Below are positions 16,700-26,200 of a stretch of 64,000 nucleotides of DNA, piece after piece. Origin of the DNA: Methanobacteriota archaeon (GTDB taxonomy: Archaea > Halobacteriota > Methanosarcinia > Methanosarcinales > Methanosarcinaceae). Below the pieces are notes generated by a model. That model had not been told where the DNA came from. It did not search any database and saw only the letters and a list, made by a program, of their open reading frames with translations. The position numbers and the translations under genes are program-made. The stretch is from positions 1-64,000 of the forward strand of contig JAENZL010000018.1 in assembly GCA_016841265.1 (NCBI GenBank). Reading direction: 5' to 3'. Positions within the stretch are counted from its first letter, which is position 1; the number at the start of each line of letters is the position of its first letter.

Positions 16700-17449
16700 A
16701 TGGATTCCAGTGAAAAAAAGCAGATTATCAAGCTGAAATACGGTGAAATTGCAATGTCAGGCGGCTCCTGCTGCTGCAGCAGTGAGTGCTGTGGAAATAC
16801 TAGCAAGGAAGATATCTCGAAAAGCCTCGGTTATTCCGGAAAAGATGTCGGTTCAGTCCCCGAGGCCAACCTGGGCCTGGGTTGCGGGAACCCTACGGCT
16901 TTTGCAGAACTCAAAGAAGGAGACCTGGTCCTGGACCTGGGTTCCGGGGCAGGCTTTGACTGCTTCCTGGCTGCGCAGAAGGTCGGGAATACCGGAAAGG
17001 TCATCGGCGTTGATATGACCGAAAAGATGGTGGAAAAAGCCAGGGCAAATGCCCTGAAATACGGATATCCGAACGTTGAGTTCCGCCTGGGGGACATCGA
17101 AGCCCTTCCTCTTGAAGCCGGTTCGGTGGATGTTATCATCAGCAATTGCGTAATCAACCTCGCCCCTGACAAAGAAAAGGTTTTCAAGGGAGCTTACCGT
17201 GTCCTGAAGCCCGGGGGAAGGATGTACATCTCGGATATGGTCCTTCTGGCTGAACTTCCTAAAGAGGTGCAGGAAAATGAAGAATTTCTGGTAGGCTGCG
17301 TGGCAGGAGCGGTCCTTAAAGAGGAGTATCTCAGGCTTTTGAAAGAAGCCGGTTTTGCCGTTGAAATCCTGGCAGAAGATTCCGATATAAGTAACAGGCA
17401 GTATGGTGGGCTTCCGGTTGAGAGCCTCAAGTTAAAGGCCTTGAAGTAA
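16700..17449 (+). CDS. arsM: Arsenite S-adenosylmethyltransferase
   Basis: 249 residues. The Rossmann methyltransferase motif I is [16 protein letters not shown] (about 77-92) and GVDMTEKM follows. Three cysteines at 62, 150 and 200 correspond in order and spacing to the catalytic cysteines of AS3MT/ArsM, and an extra cluster CCCSSECC (24-31) lies at the N-terminus. It methylates As(III) with SAM to volatile or less toxic products. The arsR-like gene just upstream suggests arsenic-induced expression. Confidence 0.9.
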   Translation: MDSSEKKQIIKLKYGEIAMSGGSCCCSSECCGNTSKEDISKSLGYSGKDVGSVPEANLGLGCGNPTAFAELKEGDLVLDLGSGAGFDCFLAAQKVGNTGKVIGVDMTEKMVEKARANALKYGYPNVEFRLGDIEALPLEAGSVDVIISNCVINLAPDKEKVFKGAYRVLKPGGRMYISDMVLLAELPKEVQENEEFLVGCVAGAVLKEEYLRLLKEAGFAVEILAEDSDISNRQYGGLPVESLKLKALK

Positions 17450-17590
17450 ACTATATAGGATTTGAAGTCGTTTATATTAAAATTCAATTATTATTTTTCG
17501 TGGTCCGCGTATTCAAGGTTTGCTCCTCTGAATTCCCGGGCCTTTCCGAATTTGGGGAATAGGAGTCCGGAGACCTGGGTCTTCTTGAGG

Positions 17591-18661
17591 GTGATACTAC
17601 TGATAAGTTTACAAACAGCAAAAATCTGTTTTATCGTAGCTTCCGTATTTTTGATGCTGAGCGCAGGTTCTGCGGCTGCAAGGAGGATCACTGTCGGGGA
17701 TGACGATTACAGGGACTATTCTTCTATTCAGGAGGCTGTGGATGCCGCGAAGGCCGGGGACATTGTATATGTTTATAGCGGACTGTACAGGGAAAACGTG
17801 GACCTTGAAAAGGAAATCTCCATTCGTTCGATCTCGGGCACTCCGGAGAATTTCATTGTAAAGGCGAAAGACCCCGGTGACCATGTTTTTCACGTTAAGG
17901 CCAATAATGTAACGATCAGCGGCTTTTCCATAAAAGGAGCCTCTGACCCTGAAAAAGCCGGGATTTATCTCGAAAGCACCCACGGGACCATGATAAGCAA
18001 CAACAGGCTTTCGGACAACCGCCTCGGGATCTTCCTAAGTGAATCAAACACCAACATGCTGAACGTTAACGATATTTCGGGAAACTATGTCGGGATCTAT
18101 CTGCAGGCTTCACGGGATAACTGGGTCATTAACAACAAGGCAAAGGAAAACTTCCGGAAAGGAATCTTTCTGCAGGCATCCGATGAAAACCGGCTTACCG
18201 GAAATATTCTGCTTTTAAATGAAGAATTCGGCCTCATGCTCTCGGACAGCAGCAAGAACCTGATCTACAACAATTTCTTCCAGAACGCCGCAAACGTCGG
18301 CTACGACGGAATAAACCTCGAAAACGTCTGGAACACAGAAAAGAAACGGGGGGCCAGTATCTCAGGCGGTCCCTACACAGGTGGTAATTACTGGACAGAT
18401 GCCAAAAGCATGGCCCTCTGCATCGGAGACGACGAAAACGATGACGGCCTCTGTGACATCTCATATGACCTTGGAGAAGGCAACATCGACCACATGCCCC
18501 TCATCCTCAGCAGTACCCGGGTCCAGGCTTCCCCTTTCATCATCACCCTCCCGCTTCTCGCATTTGCCATATTCAGTCTCTGGCTTGCTGCATTCGTAAC
18601 AAAAAAAGTTATGGGTTGGGGAGATGACCTGGATCACGATTTCGATGACGACGATGAATGA
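17591..18661 (+). CDS. NosD-like exported beta-helix protein
   Basis: From GTG 17591 the product has 356 residues: a signal peptide (hydrophobic to about 30, ending SAGSAAA), a right-handed parallel beta-helix built of NosD/PbH1 repeats (recurring N-N-x-x-x-N-x-x-G-I turns), a Trp/Asp-rich end (GGNYWTD, DDENDDGLCDISYD) and a final transmembrane helix with an acidic DDLDHDFDDDDE tail. The frame is open up to 17462, but that start (TTG) would put 43 residues before the signal peptide. Such proteins are surface proteins or carbohydrate-binding or -cleaving proteins. No specific substrate is evident. Confidence 0.8.
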   Translation: MILLISLQTAKICFIVASVFLMLSAGSAAARRITVGDDDYRDYSSIQEAVDAAKAGDIVYVYSGLYRENVDLEKEISIRSISGTPENFIVKAKDPGDHVFHVKANNVTISGFSIKGASDPEKAGIYLESTHGTMISNNRLSDNRLGIFLSESNTNMLNVNDISGNYVGIYLQASRDNWVINNKAKENFRKGIFLQASDENRLTGNILLLNEEFGLMLSDSSKNLIYNNFFQNAANVGYDGINLENVWNTEKKRGASISGGPYTGGNYWTDAKSMALCIGDDENDDGLCDISYDLGEGNIDHMPLILSSTRVQASPFIITLPLLAFAIFSLWLAAFVTKKVMGWGDDLDHDFDDDDE

Positions 18662-18745
18662 GTTTTGCAGAAAACGGGCGCCCGATTTTTCTTTGTATTT
18701 TTCCACCCCATGAATCCGTTTTTGAATTTGATTTTCAGGTACCGA

Positions 18746-18791
18746 CGTGCTCAACGGCCGCAGAGCGGAGCGAAGCGGACGGCTTTTCCCG
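18746..18791. repeat. GC-rich hairpin repeat (CTCAACGGCCG ... CGGCTTTTC type)
   Basis: The stretch GTGCTCAACGGCCGCAGAGC followed by GGAGCGAAGCGGACGGCTTTTCCC resembles two sequences at about 37412-37440 (inverted) and 37662-37700. Each has a GGCC-containing hairpin ending in CTTTTC. It stands after a gene end and may act as terminator or be a dispersed repeat. Confidence 0.5.
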
Positions 18792-18938
18792 AAAGTTAAT
18801 ATCTGGAAATTATAATTGAACGCTGTAGCTGTTTTGAATTTAGATATCTATGCCGTGGACAGGAAATGTGATACTGTATATATCCGGAGCTTGCTTTCGA
18901 TAGCGCTGTTTCACTTGGTGCGATCTCAAAATCAAATA

Positions 18939-18947
18939 TTATATAAG
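18939..18947 (+). promoter_or_regulatory. TATA box of second NosD-like gene
   Basis: TTATATAAG lies 66 bp before the ATG at 19013, within an AT-rich stretch that has no gene. The spacing predicts a leader of about 40 nt. Confidence 0.5.
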
Positions 18948-19012
18948 TTAATAAAAATTTCATTATGCATTTCTTCATAATTTTTATAAGTATACTCGAT
19001 GTTTTATGATAC

Positions 19013-20266
19013 ATGGCAATAAAATCTTCAATGTTGCGAATTAAAGTCCTCTGTTTAGCCACTTTGGTAATAGCAATATCCTTAGGCATACAGGTTGCGT
19101 GTGCGGAAGATGTAGTTGTTGATATAAACGGTGTTGGGAATTATACATCCATACAAGCTGCAATTGATGGATCTTCAAATGGTGATACCATTATTGTTCT
19201 ATCTGGAGTATATAATGAAAATCTGTTAATCAACAAAACTTTGACTATAGTTTCTAAAACAGGAGACCCAATAGATGTGACAATAAAAGCTCCTCGGCCA
19301 GATGTTGTCGCAGTGGAAATTGATGCCAATAATGCTGTATTTGGTGGGTTTACCGTCACTTCTTATTATAGTCTTGGTCAGGATTATGGAATATTCATCA
19401 AAGATAGTGAAAATGTTACTGTCAAAAGTAATATACTTCTTGGATGCGATGAAGGAATTTTAGTCGTAAGATCTAATAGTTGTACTATTGAAGATAATTA
19501 TCTAGAAGGTCAAAAGGGTGGAAAAGGAATCGATCTATATCTTGCAGGAAACAATTTAATTCGAAGAAACACGATCATAAAGTCTGGTGGCGCAATTTGG
19601 GAAGATTATTGCAATATTGGTAATGTATACTATGAAAATAATTTATCCTATAACTGGAACGGGATTACCTTGAGTCATGATTCGGATAATAGCTTGATAT
19701 ACAACAACTTGATACAAGGAAATAAAAATGATGGCATTTCCATAAGTTGGGCAGACAATAACGTAATCACCAATAATTTGTTTCTTGAAAATGGACAGGG
19801 AATCAACATCTATGATTCAAAGCATAACAACATCAGTAGCAATGTAGTTATGGATAATGGATGCGGGATAGAGTTTGCAAGTGCTTATAACAATCTAATC
19901 TATAATAATTATTTCCGAAATCCAAAAAATATTGCGTGGGGCGATGGATTAAACATCTGGAACGTTAGCAAAAAATCTGGAAAAAACATAATTGGTGGGT
20001 CCTATATTGCAGGAAATTGCTGGTTAGATGATAATGGGAATGGAATAAGTCATGAACTTCCAGATTTTAATAATGATGGAATTTGCGATGAAGAATATGA
20101 TATCGAATATGATGGATGGGACTTCCTCCCATTAAAAGACAATGGAAAGATACCTCTAAAAAATCAGATAGATACTAAACAAGCACCCATGAAATTTATT
20201 TTAATAATCAGCACTCTTTTATTAACAGCAATTATTGTAAATAATATGAAACAGAAAAAGACTTAA
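19013..20266 (+). CDS. NosD-like exported beta-helix protein, AT-rich paralog
   Basis: 417 residues: signal peptide (hydrophobic 9-30, ending VACAED), beta-helix of about 12 NosD/PbH1 turns (for example NNLIYNNYFRN), a conserved GGSYIAGNCWLDDNGNGISH and DGICDEEYDIEYDGWDFLPL segment, and a C-terminal transmembrane helix with a KQKKT tail. The layout equals that of the preceding gene. Its base composition is clearly more AT-rich than the neighbours upstream, which suggests separate acquisition. Probably a surface protein; substrate unknown. Confidence 0.85.
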   Translation: MAIKSSMLRIKVLCLATLVIAISLGIQVACAEDVVVDINGVGNYTSIQAAIDGSSNGDTIIVLSGVYNENLLINKTLTIVSKTGDPIDVTIKAPRPDVVAVEIDANNAVFGGFTVTSYYSLGQDYGIFIKDSENVTVKSNILLGCDEGILVVRSNSCTIEDNYLEGQKGGKGIDLYLAGNNLIRRNTIIKSGGAIWEDYCNIGNVYYENNLSYNWNGITLSHDSDNSLIYNNLIQGNKNDGISISWADNNVITNNLFLENGQGINIYDSKHNNISSNVVMDNGCGIEFASAYNNLIYNNYFRNPKNIAWGDGLNIWNVSKKSGKNIIGGSYIAGNCWLDDNGNGISHELPDFNNDGICDEEYDIEYDGWDFLPLKDNGKIPLKNQIDTKQAPMKFILIISTLLLTAIIVNNMKQKKT

Positions 20267-20598
20267 AAATGAGCGAATTGCATCTCAATAAGGATCCGTA
20301 TCCAAATAATATACACAACCCAATATGTATTTGTTCGGCACCTTATATTCCACATTTCGACCCCCTGTCAATAGGGGCAAATAATTGCTGTACATTGGCC
20401 ATTTAATTAATGGAATCTCTACAACGTAGCACATTTGTACTATGATTTTGTACAAAAATGCCATAATTTGAAATGTGGGTTATATATTGACACATATCAT
20501 TTTTTGAGCCATTTTCAGATAATATTTGGATCTCCATGTCTGCTAGCGCGGCAGAAGAGCAAAGAGATTCATTGATGACCTCCAAGTTTTGGGGAGTG
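20267..20598. other. Intergenic region between convergent genes
   Basis: No gene seen over about 330 bp; AT-rich without a strong hairpin. Confidence 0.4.
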
Positions 20599-21183
20599 TC
20601 AGCGGCGAAATGCTACAAGGGCCAGTGCCAGGAAGGTTCCGAAGGTTGTGAATGCTGGTGCTGATTCCGATGTAGGTTCAGTATCTGATGATATTGAGAT
20701 GGGGTTTTTATCTTCGTAGTATTCGGTGGAGATGTAAGGATAGGCGACTGTGAATCCACTGTTTACTAGAGGTTCCGGGTTTCCATGTTCTAATATTGTA
20801 TAATGGAAATTTAATGGCAAAGAACCGTCTGCCCAGTTTTCAGTTGCTGAAACCGTCCATTCGTATTTATGGGTTGAATTTGTTTCACACACATCACCAT
20901 CTGAATATCTTCCCATTTGAGAAGTTGGACCATCAATTATTTTGAAATTGTTTTCACCAAGTTCTGCCAAATTGACATATACATCACTTTTCTGGTATAC
21001 TGTAACATCTACACGAACGGTAAAAGGTTCCCCAATTTTTAGTGTCGGTTCCGCAACTTCTGTGCCTGGCAAAAGATTATCATTAAAGTAAACTTCATAA
21101 GTATATATATCTCCATATGATCCATATGCACATGTCACATTTGTCATTAAAAATAATAACAATCCTATCGTAACAATTTTCAT
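20599..21183 (-). CDS. Small exported protein, sarcinarray-like, copy 2
   Basis: 194 residues: signal peptide (hydrophobic to about 20), an immunoglobulin-like beta domain starting YGDIYTYEVYFND, Thr/Ser-rich stretch, and a C-terminal sorting-type segment APAFTTFGTFLALALVAFRR (hydrophobic helix then Arg-Arg). It resembles what I remember as the sarcinarray family, seen in Methanosarcina as tandem copies. It starts 2 bp after the end of the orphan tail ORF and is the paralog of the gene at 22683. Partner role is inferred from this repeated pairing. Confidence 0.7.
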   Translation of the reverse strand: MKIVTIGLLLFLMTNVTCAYGSYGDIYTYEVYFNDNLLPGTEVAEPTLKIGEPFTVRVDVTVYQKSDVYVNLAELGENNFKIIDGPTSQMGRYSDGDVCETNSTHKYEWTVSATENWADGSLPLNFHYTILEHGNPEPLVNSGFTVAYPYISTEYYEDKNPISISSDTEPTSESAPAFTTFGTFLALALVAFRR

Positions 21184-21185
21184 TT

Positions 21186-22523
21186 TTATTCACCTATCTG
21201 TTCCGCAAATTCATTGAATGCAATTGATTCTTCAGTGTTTTCCCCATTTTTGTCTCCAACACCTTTTGGCCCAGGACTAACAATTGTGGTTGCATAACCA
21301 TTTAATTTGAAGGATATTGGCTCATTTTGTCCCAATTTGATTGGTTTGTTGTCAATCGTTTTCTTAGTTGGATGATATACAGGTGTAAGTGTCCTCACAT
21401 ACTTCTGTCCCTTGTGCCCAAAATAGGGTTCAGGAATTACTTCATTATCATTATCAGTAATTGTAAATTCTTCATATTGACCAACCACTTCATAAGTCCA
21501 CACATTAATCGTAAACACCCAGTGCGGCGGCAGTACTGGCAGCCCGCAGGGCACTGCCTTCATAGCTGTCTGGAACCTTTTTGAGACCAGTTCCGCAGTT
21601 TCCCCGCTGAGTTCATCTAAATGTTCATTTGCCATTTCTTTCAGTTCGTCATCAATCTGCTCGAAGCACTCATCGATCAAGACGCCTTTGTTGACTGTTA
21701 TGTCGCAGATTCCGTTGGCAACCCCGATTCGGACGTCGGTGTCTACCCTGTTAAGGGCGGCGTCAAGCTCTTCATCTTCGATTAGGGAATTTGAGTTTTT
21801 GATTTCTGTTTTTATGAGGGTGGAGATTTCGGCTGAGAGATTGCCATTTGAGGATTTTTCTATTATTTCGTCTGTGGAGAGGCTTTCGAGGTATTGGGAT
21901 GTGATGAGTTTGACTTTGTCTTCTTCGATCTGGTCGGAGATAACAGGGTTTGCGCTCACTTCGGCTGCAATTTCTTCGATTACGTTGCTTTTCAGATCCG
22001 TTGTGTAGGTGCGCTTCAGGTTGTAAATTTCAATATCAAGGGCTGTGCTGTCCAGGGCTACCCCCTGTTCGCTGAGGTTCTCTTCAAGGAGGAGGATCTC
22101 TTCGTTCAGGACGGCAATACTCTGGCTGATCTGCTGGGCGGTTTCGGTTTTTACGTATTCCGTGCTCGAACCTATGGCGTCGGCTATTTCTTCGGAGATT
22201 CCGGTGGTGAAGATGCAGGTGTTCCGGACACCCAGAGGGTAGATTGTTCTTCCTCTTGGGTCTGTAACTTCGTAATCCCCCTTCAAATCAAAGTCCGGGT
22301 CGTGGTAGAGGTAGTTGGGTTTCTGGTCCACGATAAGGGTCATGTTTTCGGTCCAGTTGTATTTGCTCTCGGGTTGGCCGGTGACTTCCATTGTGCTGAT
22401 GATTCCCATCTCTTTCCCGAGGGCTGAGGCAGCCCTTTCCGTTGCGGGGTTATCGAAAAGAGTCAGTGGGCCGGAACTAACACTTTCCAGCATGCTGGTG
22501 TCCAGGCCTTTTTTCTCTAGCAT
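21186..22523 (-). pseudogene. Orphan C-terminal module of the 1402-aa surface protein
   Basis: 445 residues from the first ATG. Residues about 1-348 repeat residues about 957-1305 of the big protein at 23297-27505 almost perfectly at DNA level, and the last 97 residues are a diverged version of that protein's tail (same layout ending YVR...PGPKGVGDK...). Homology continues a little upstream of the ATG (LDTKLDSYVID) until a TGA, so the 5' part of the gene is missing. There is no signal or membrane segment. It could be a dead duplicate, a separate short protein, or a silent cassette that can replace the big gene's tail by recombination. Confidence 0.75.
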
Positions 22524-22546
22524 GTCAATGACATAGGAATCGAGTT
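21480..22546. repeat. 1067-bp near-identical direct repeat, copy A
   Basis: Matches 23591-24657 at constant offset 2111 with one mismatch noticed (CTCTAG against CTCGAG near 22516). Identity stops abruptly at both ends: at the tail side the codons diverge, and on the other side the orphan loses the gene body. Such identity against a diverged tail implies a recent duplication or ongoing gene conversion. Confidence 0.9.
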
Positions 22547-22637
22547 TGGTGTCAAGCTTTAATTTTCTTTGATTTGTGGATGAGTCTCTCTGAAATCAGG
22601 CTGGCATGGGAAAAAATTAGCGGCGAGATGCCGCTAG

Positions 22638-22717
22638 TGTCGCGTCAGCAGTAAAATGTCGTATAAGATCGATTACAACTAATCAGAATAATTTAATCTT
22701 TGAGGATTTACACGACA
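22638..22717. mobile_element. 80-bp inverted-repeat element inserted in a sarcinarray-like gene
   Basis: Ends TGTCGCGT and ACACGACA are inverted repeats (one mismatch), flanked on both sides by CTAG (22634-22637 and 22718-22721). Removing the element and one CTAG restores the minus-strand reading GCACTAGCGGCATCTCGCCG then CTAA, that is ALAASRR followed by a stop, matching the paralog's ALALVAFRR end. A CTAG duplication is typical of IS5-group transposition as I remember it. The element has no gene. Confidence 0.85.
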
Positions 22718-23297
22718 CTAGTGCTACTGCCAGGAAGGTTCCGAAGGTTGTGAAAGCTGGTGTTGATTCCGGGGATGTTTTGGTTTCTGTGGATGATGAT
22801 TCTTGGGCAGGGGTTTCGCCTTCGTAGTATTCAGTGGAGATGTACGGATAAGCAATGGTGAATGTGCCATGAACAAGTGATTTTTTTGTTTCAAAGTCAT
22901 CGATTTGATAAACAATGTCTATTGGTATGGATCCCCCTGCCCATTTTTCTGTAGGAATGACGGTCCATTCATACGTTTTGGTAGAATTTCTTTCCATTAC
23001 ATCAGCTCTGTATACATCCATTTTCGGAGTAGAACCATCCAATATTACAAAATAACCGTTTTCTATTTCACTTAATTTTATAGACATTTCACATTTTTTG
23101 TATGCTATAAAATCAATTTTAACATCAAAAGGTTCACCAATTTTTAAAATTGGTTTTGGAACTTCTGTAGTGTTTAATAATTTTCCATTAAAATATAGGT
23201 CATACTCATAAATATCTCCATAAGGATTATATGCAGATGCTATATTTGTAAATAATATTAAAATTATCCCCATTATTGCTACTTTTGTTCTCATCAT
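22683..23297 (-). CDS. Small exported protein, sarcinarray-like, copy 1 (C-terminus altered by insertion)
   Basis: 204 residues. Signal peptide, beta domain starting YGDIYEYDLYFNG, Ser/Thr/Pro stretch, and TPAFTTFGTFLAVALV as in the paralog. The expected ending (AASRR) is replaced by SCKSSKIKLF, read into an 80-bp inserted element, so the positive Arg-Arg after the hydrophobic helix is lost and replaced by Lys residues. The ATG overlaps the stop of the big gene (TAATG), and its GGAGG ribosome site is the final Gly-Gly codons of that gene, so the two are translationally coupled. Confidence 0.75.
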   Translation of the reverse strand: MMRTKVAIMGIILILFTNIASAYNPYGDIYEYDLYFNGKLLNTTEVPKPILKIGEPFDVKIDFIAYKKCEMSIKLSEIENGYFVILDGSTPKMDVYRADVMERNSTKTYEWTVIPTEKWAGGSIPIDIVYQIDDFETKKSLVHGTFTIAYPYISTEYYEGETPAQESSSTETKTSPESTPAFTTFGTFLAVALVSCKSSKIKLF

Positions 23298-26200
23298 TAT
23301 CCTCCTAACTCTGAAAAAAGATCATCATATCTTATAGATTTTTCAATTTCATCTCCTTCTTTGTCTCCAACTCCTTTTGGTCCCGGTCCAACGATTGTAG
23401 CAGAATACCCAGTTAGATGAAATGCAATTCGTTTATTCTCCCCTAACCATAAGCTGCTTCCATCAGTATCTATTCTACAAGGATGCTGTATGTGGTCTTC
23501 TTTCCTCACATACTTCTGCCCTTTATGGCCAAAGTAAGGTTCAGGAATTACCTCATTATCGTTATCAGTAACAGTAAATTCTTCATATCTACCAACCACT
23601 TCATAAGTCCACACATTAATCGTAAACACCCAGTGCGGCGGCAGTACTGGCAGCCCGCAGGGCACTGCCTTCATAGCTGTCTGGAACCTTTTTGAGACCA
23701 GTTCCGCAGTTTCCCCGCTGAGTTCATCTAAATGTTCATTTGCCATTTCTTTCAGTTCGTCATCAATCTGCTCGAAGCACTCATCGATCAAGACGCCTTT
23801 GTTGACTGTTATGTCGCAGATTCCGTTGGCAACCCCGATTCGGACGTCGGTGTCTACCCTGTTAAGGGCGGCGTCAAGCTCTTCATCTTCGATTAGGGAA
23901 TTTGAGTTTTTGATTTCTGTTTTTATGAGGGTGGAGATTTCGGCTGAGAGATTGCCATTTGAGGATTTTTCTATTATTTCGTCTGTGGAGAGGCTTTCGA
24001 GGTATTGGGATGTGATGAGTTTGACTTTGTCTTCTTCGATCTGGTCGGAGATAACAGGGTTTGCGCTCACTTCGGCTGCAATTTCTTCGATTACGTTGCT
24101 TTTCAGATCCGTTGTGTAGGTGCGCTTCAGGTTGTAAATTTCAATATCAAGGGCTGTGCTGTCCAGGGCTACCCCCTGTTCGCTGAGGTTCTCTTCAAGG
24201 AGGAGGATCTCTTCGTTCAGGACGGCAATACTCTGGCTGATCTGCTGGGCGGTTTCGGTTTTTACGTATTCCGTGCTCGAACCTATGGCGTCGGCTATTT
24301 CTTCGGAGATTCCGGTGGTGAAGATGCAGGTGTTCCGGACACCCAGAGGGTAGATTGTTCTTCCTCTTGGGTCTGTAACTTCGTAATCCCCCTTCAAATC
24401 AAAGTCCGGGTCGTGGTAGAGGTAGTTGGGTTTCTGGTCCACGATAAGGGTCATGTTTTCGGTCCAGTTGTATTTGCTCTCGGGTTGGCCGGTGACTTCC
24501 ATTGTGCTGATGATTCCCATCTCTTTCCCGAGGGCTGAGGCAGCCCTTTCCGTTGCGGGGTTATCGAAAAGAGTCAGTGGGCCGGAACTAACACTTTCCA
24601 GCATGCTGGTGTCCAGGCCTTTTTTCTCGAGCATGTCAATGACATAGGAATCGAGTTCAGCGTCGAGTTTTTCGTTTTTCTGCTTGATATCCAGGATGAG
24701 TTTGTTGTAGGCTTCGTTTCTTGCAATGTAGCGGGCAGAGTCACTGGAAGTGTAGATCTGCCCGGAAGCTGTGAGGTGCTGGCTTTTGTCTACGTAGGTT
24801 TCCCGCTTCGATTCCAGGTCTAAAATGAGCTTTTCGGCGGTTTCGACCTGCAGGTCGGTGGGGTCCTGGCCCGGGTTGTCGAGGAGGGAATAGCTGAAGG
24901 TGGGATTGTCCTGTTCGATTGAGTCAAGCATCTCGAGGACTTCTTCTGCCATCAGCTTGTGGAGCCAGGGGGGAATGTCACAGGAAACTGCGTGTGGTGG
25001 CAAGGGTTTCTCGTTGGTGTAAATCCAGAAATCACGCTCTATTGCCAGGAGGTCCACATGCTCTGCCCGGTATTTGTCGGCGGCATCCGAGCAGCAGGGG
25101 TCAAACCTTTCAGCGCCTTCTATGGCAACGTTTGTTTCCCTGTATTCCCTTTCTGTCGGGTCTGCGTAGGTGGAAAGGCCGGTGTAGCCGCCGGTTGGCG
25201 GGAGTTTGTGGAAGATGATCGTCAGGTTCTCTGATTCCGTTTCGGTGTGGTAGAGGGTTTCGGAATCTGTTTTGCTCGTGGTCTCCGAGTCCGAACCGCT
25301 TGACGTGTCAGAGTGATATTCGTAGATCTTGCCAGTTTTATTTACCGGGTCCTTGTATCCTTCAAAGGTTCTCCACTCGTACTCGTACTTGTAATTGTAA
25401 TCTATCTCCCAGTGGGTGTTTATTTTGTAGTAAATATCATAGCGGACGTTCCAGTCAAAAACGTGGTCTTCACTGTTCAGGTATCCGTCTTCCCGGTTCT
25501 CTGCAATAATCCGGTCTTCCCCGCCGTAGTCGTAGTTTGGCTCGACTCTAACGTCGGTAATTTCTACAGACTTTAAACTTACCGAAGCGCTCGTGATCCA
25601 CCAGCTATCTACATGTCCTTTAGGGGGGTCAATTGAGGGACTAACGGATTCGGAATAGGAATTCGTGGTCGAATCGCTCCAGGCATAGGTGGGCACCAGT
25701 GCCCCTACATGCGTTCCGGATGCAAAATAGTCCGAATCCCAGCTGACCGTGTGTGAGCTGTATGAAACCGAACTCCGGTCGAAATCCGCATTGATCATGG
25801 AGACCAGAGGGTCAGGGGAATCAAAGCCGTCTCTTAGCACCTCCCCCTGAACAGGGGCTGTGTAGACACTGTCAGTAACGTCATGGATAAGGTCCGGGTT
25901 TTCCGTGGTCCATTCCCGGTCATTGAAGACCCAGCCGTCTATAACCCCTTCCGTGTAGTCCGAGGCTGCAACTTTTATTTCCGAATATTCGGTAAGTTCT
26001 TCGTAGGACGTGTTTGAATCTGTGAAGGATTCCTCGATCCCTTCTTCGATATCAATGTTAAAGGACTTATTTTCTGAAAGGGAATCGTAAGTTGTTGATA
26101 GGTTCACCTCTTTATCTTTCTCATAGAGGTCTGTGAAAGAGGTCGAGGTATTGGAATTTAAGTTTGAGTCCGAGCTTGAATCTGAGCTTGAATCCGAATC

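Noticed and set aside
21894-22427. 177-codon plus-strand frame, identical in both copies of the 1067-bp repeat (also 24005-24538)
   Set aside because: Identical only because the DNA is duplicated; antisense to the coding frame.
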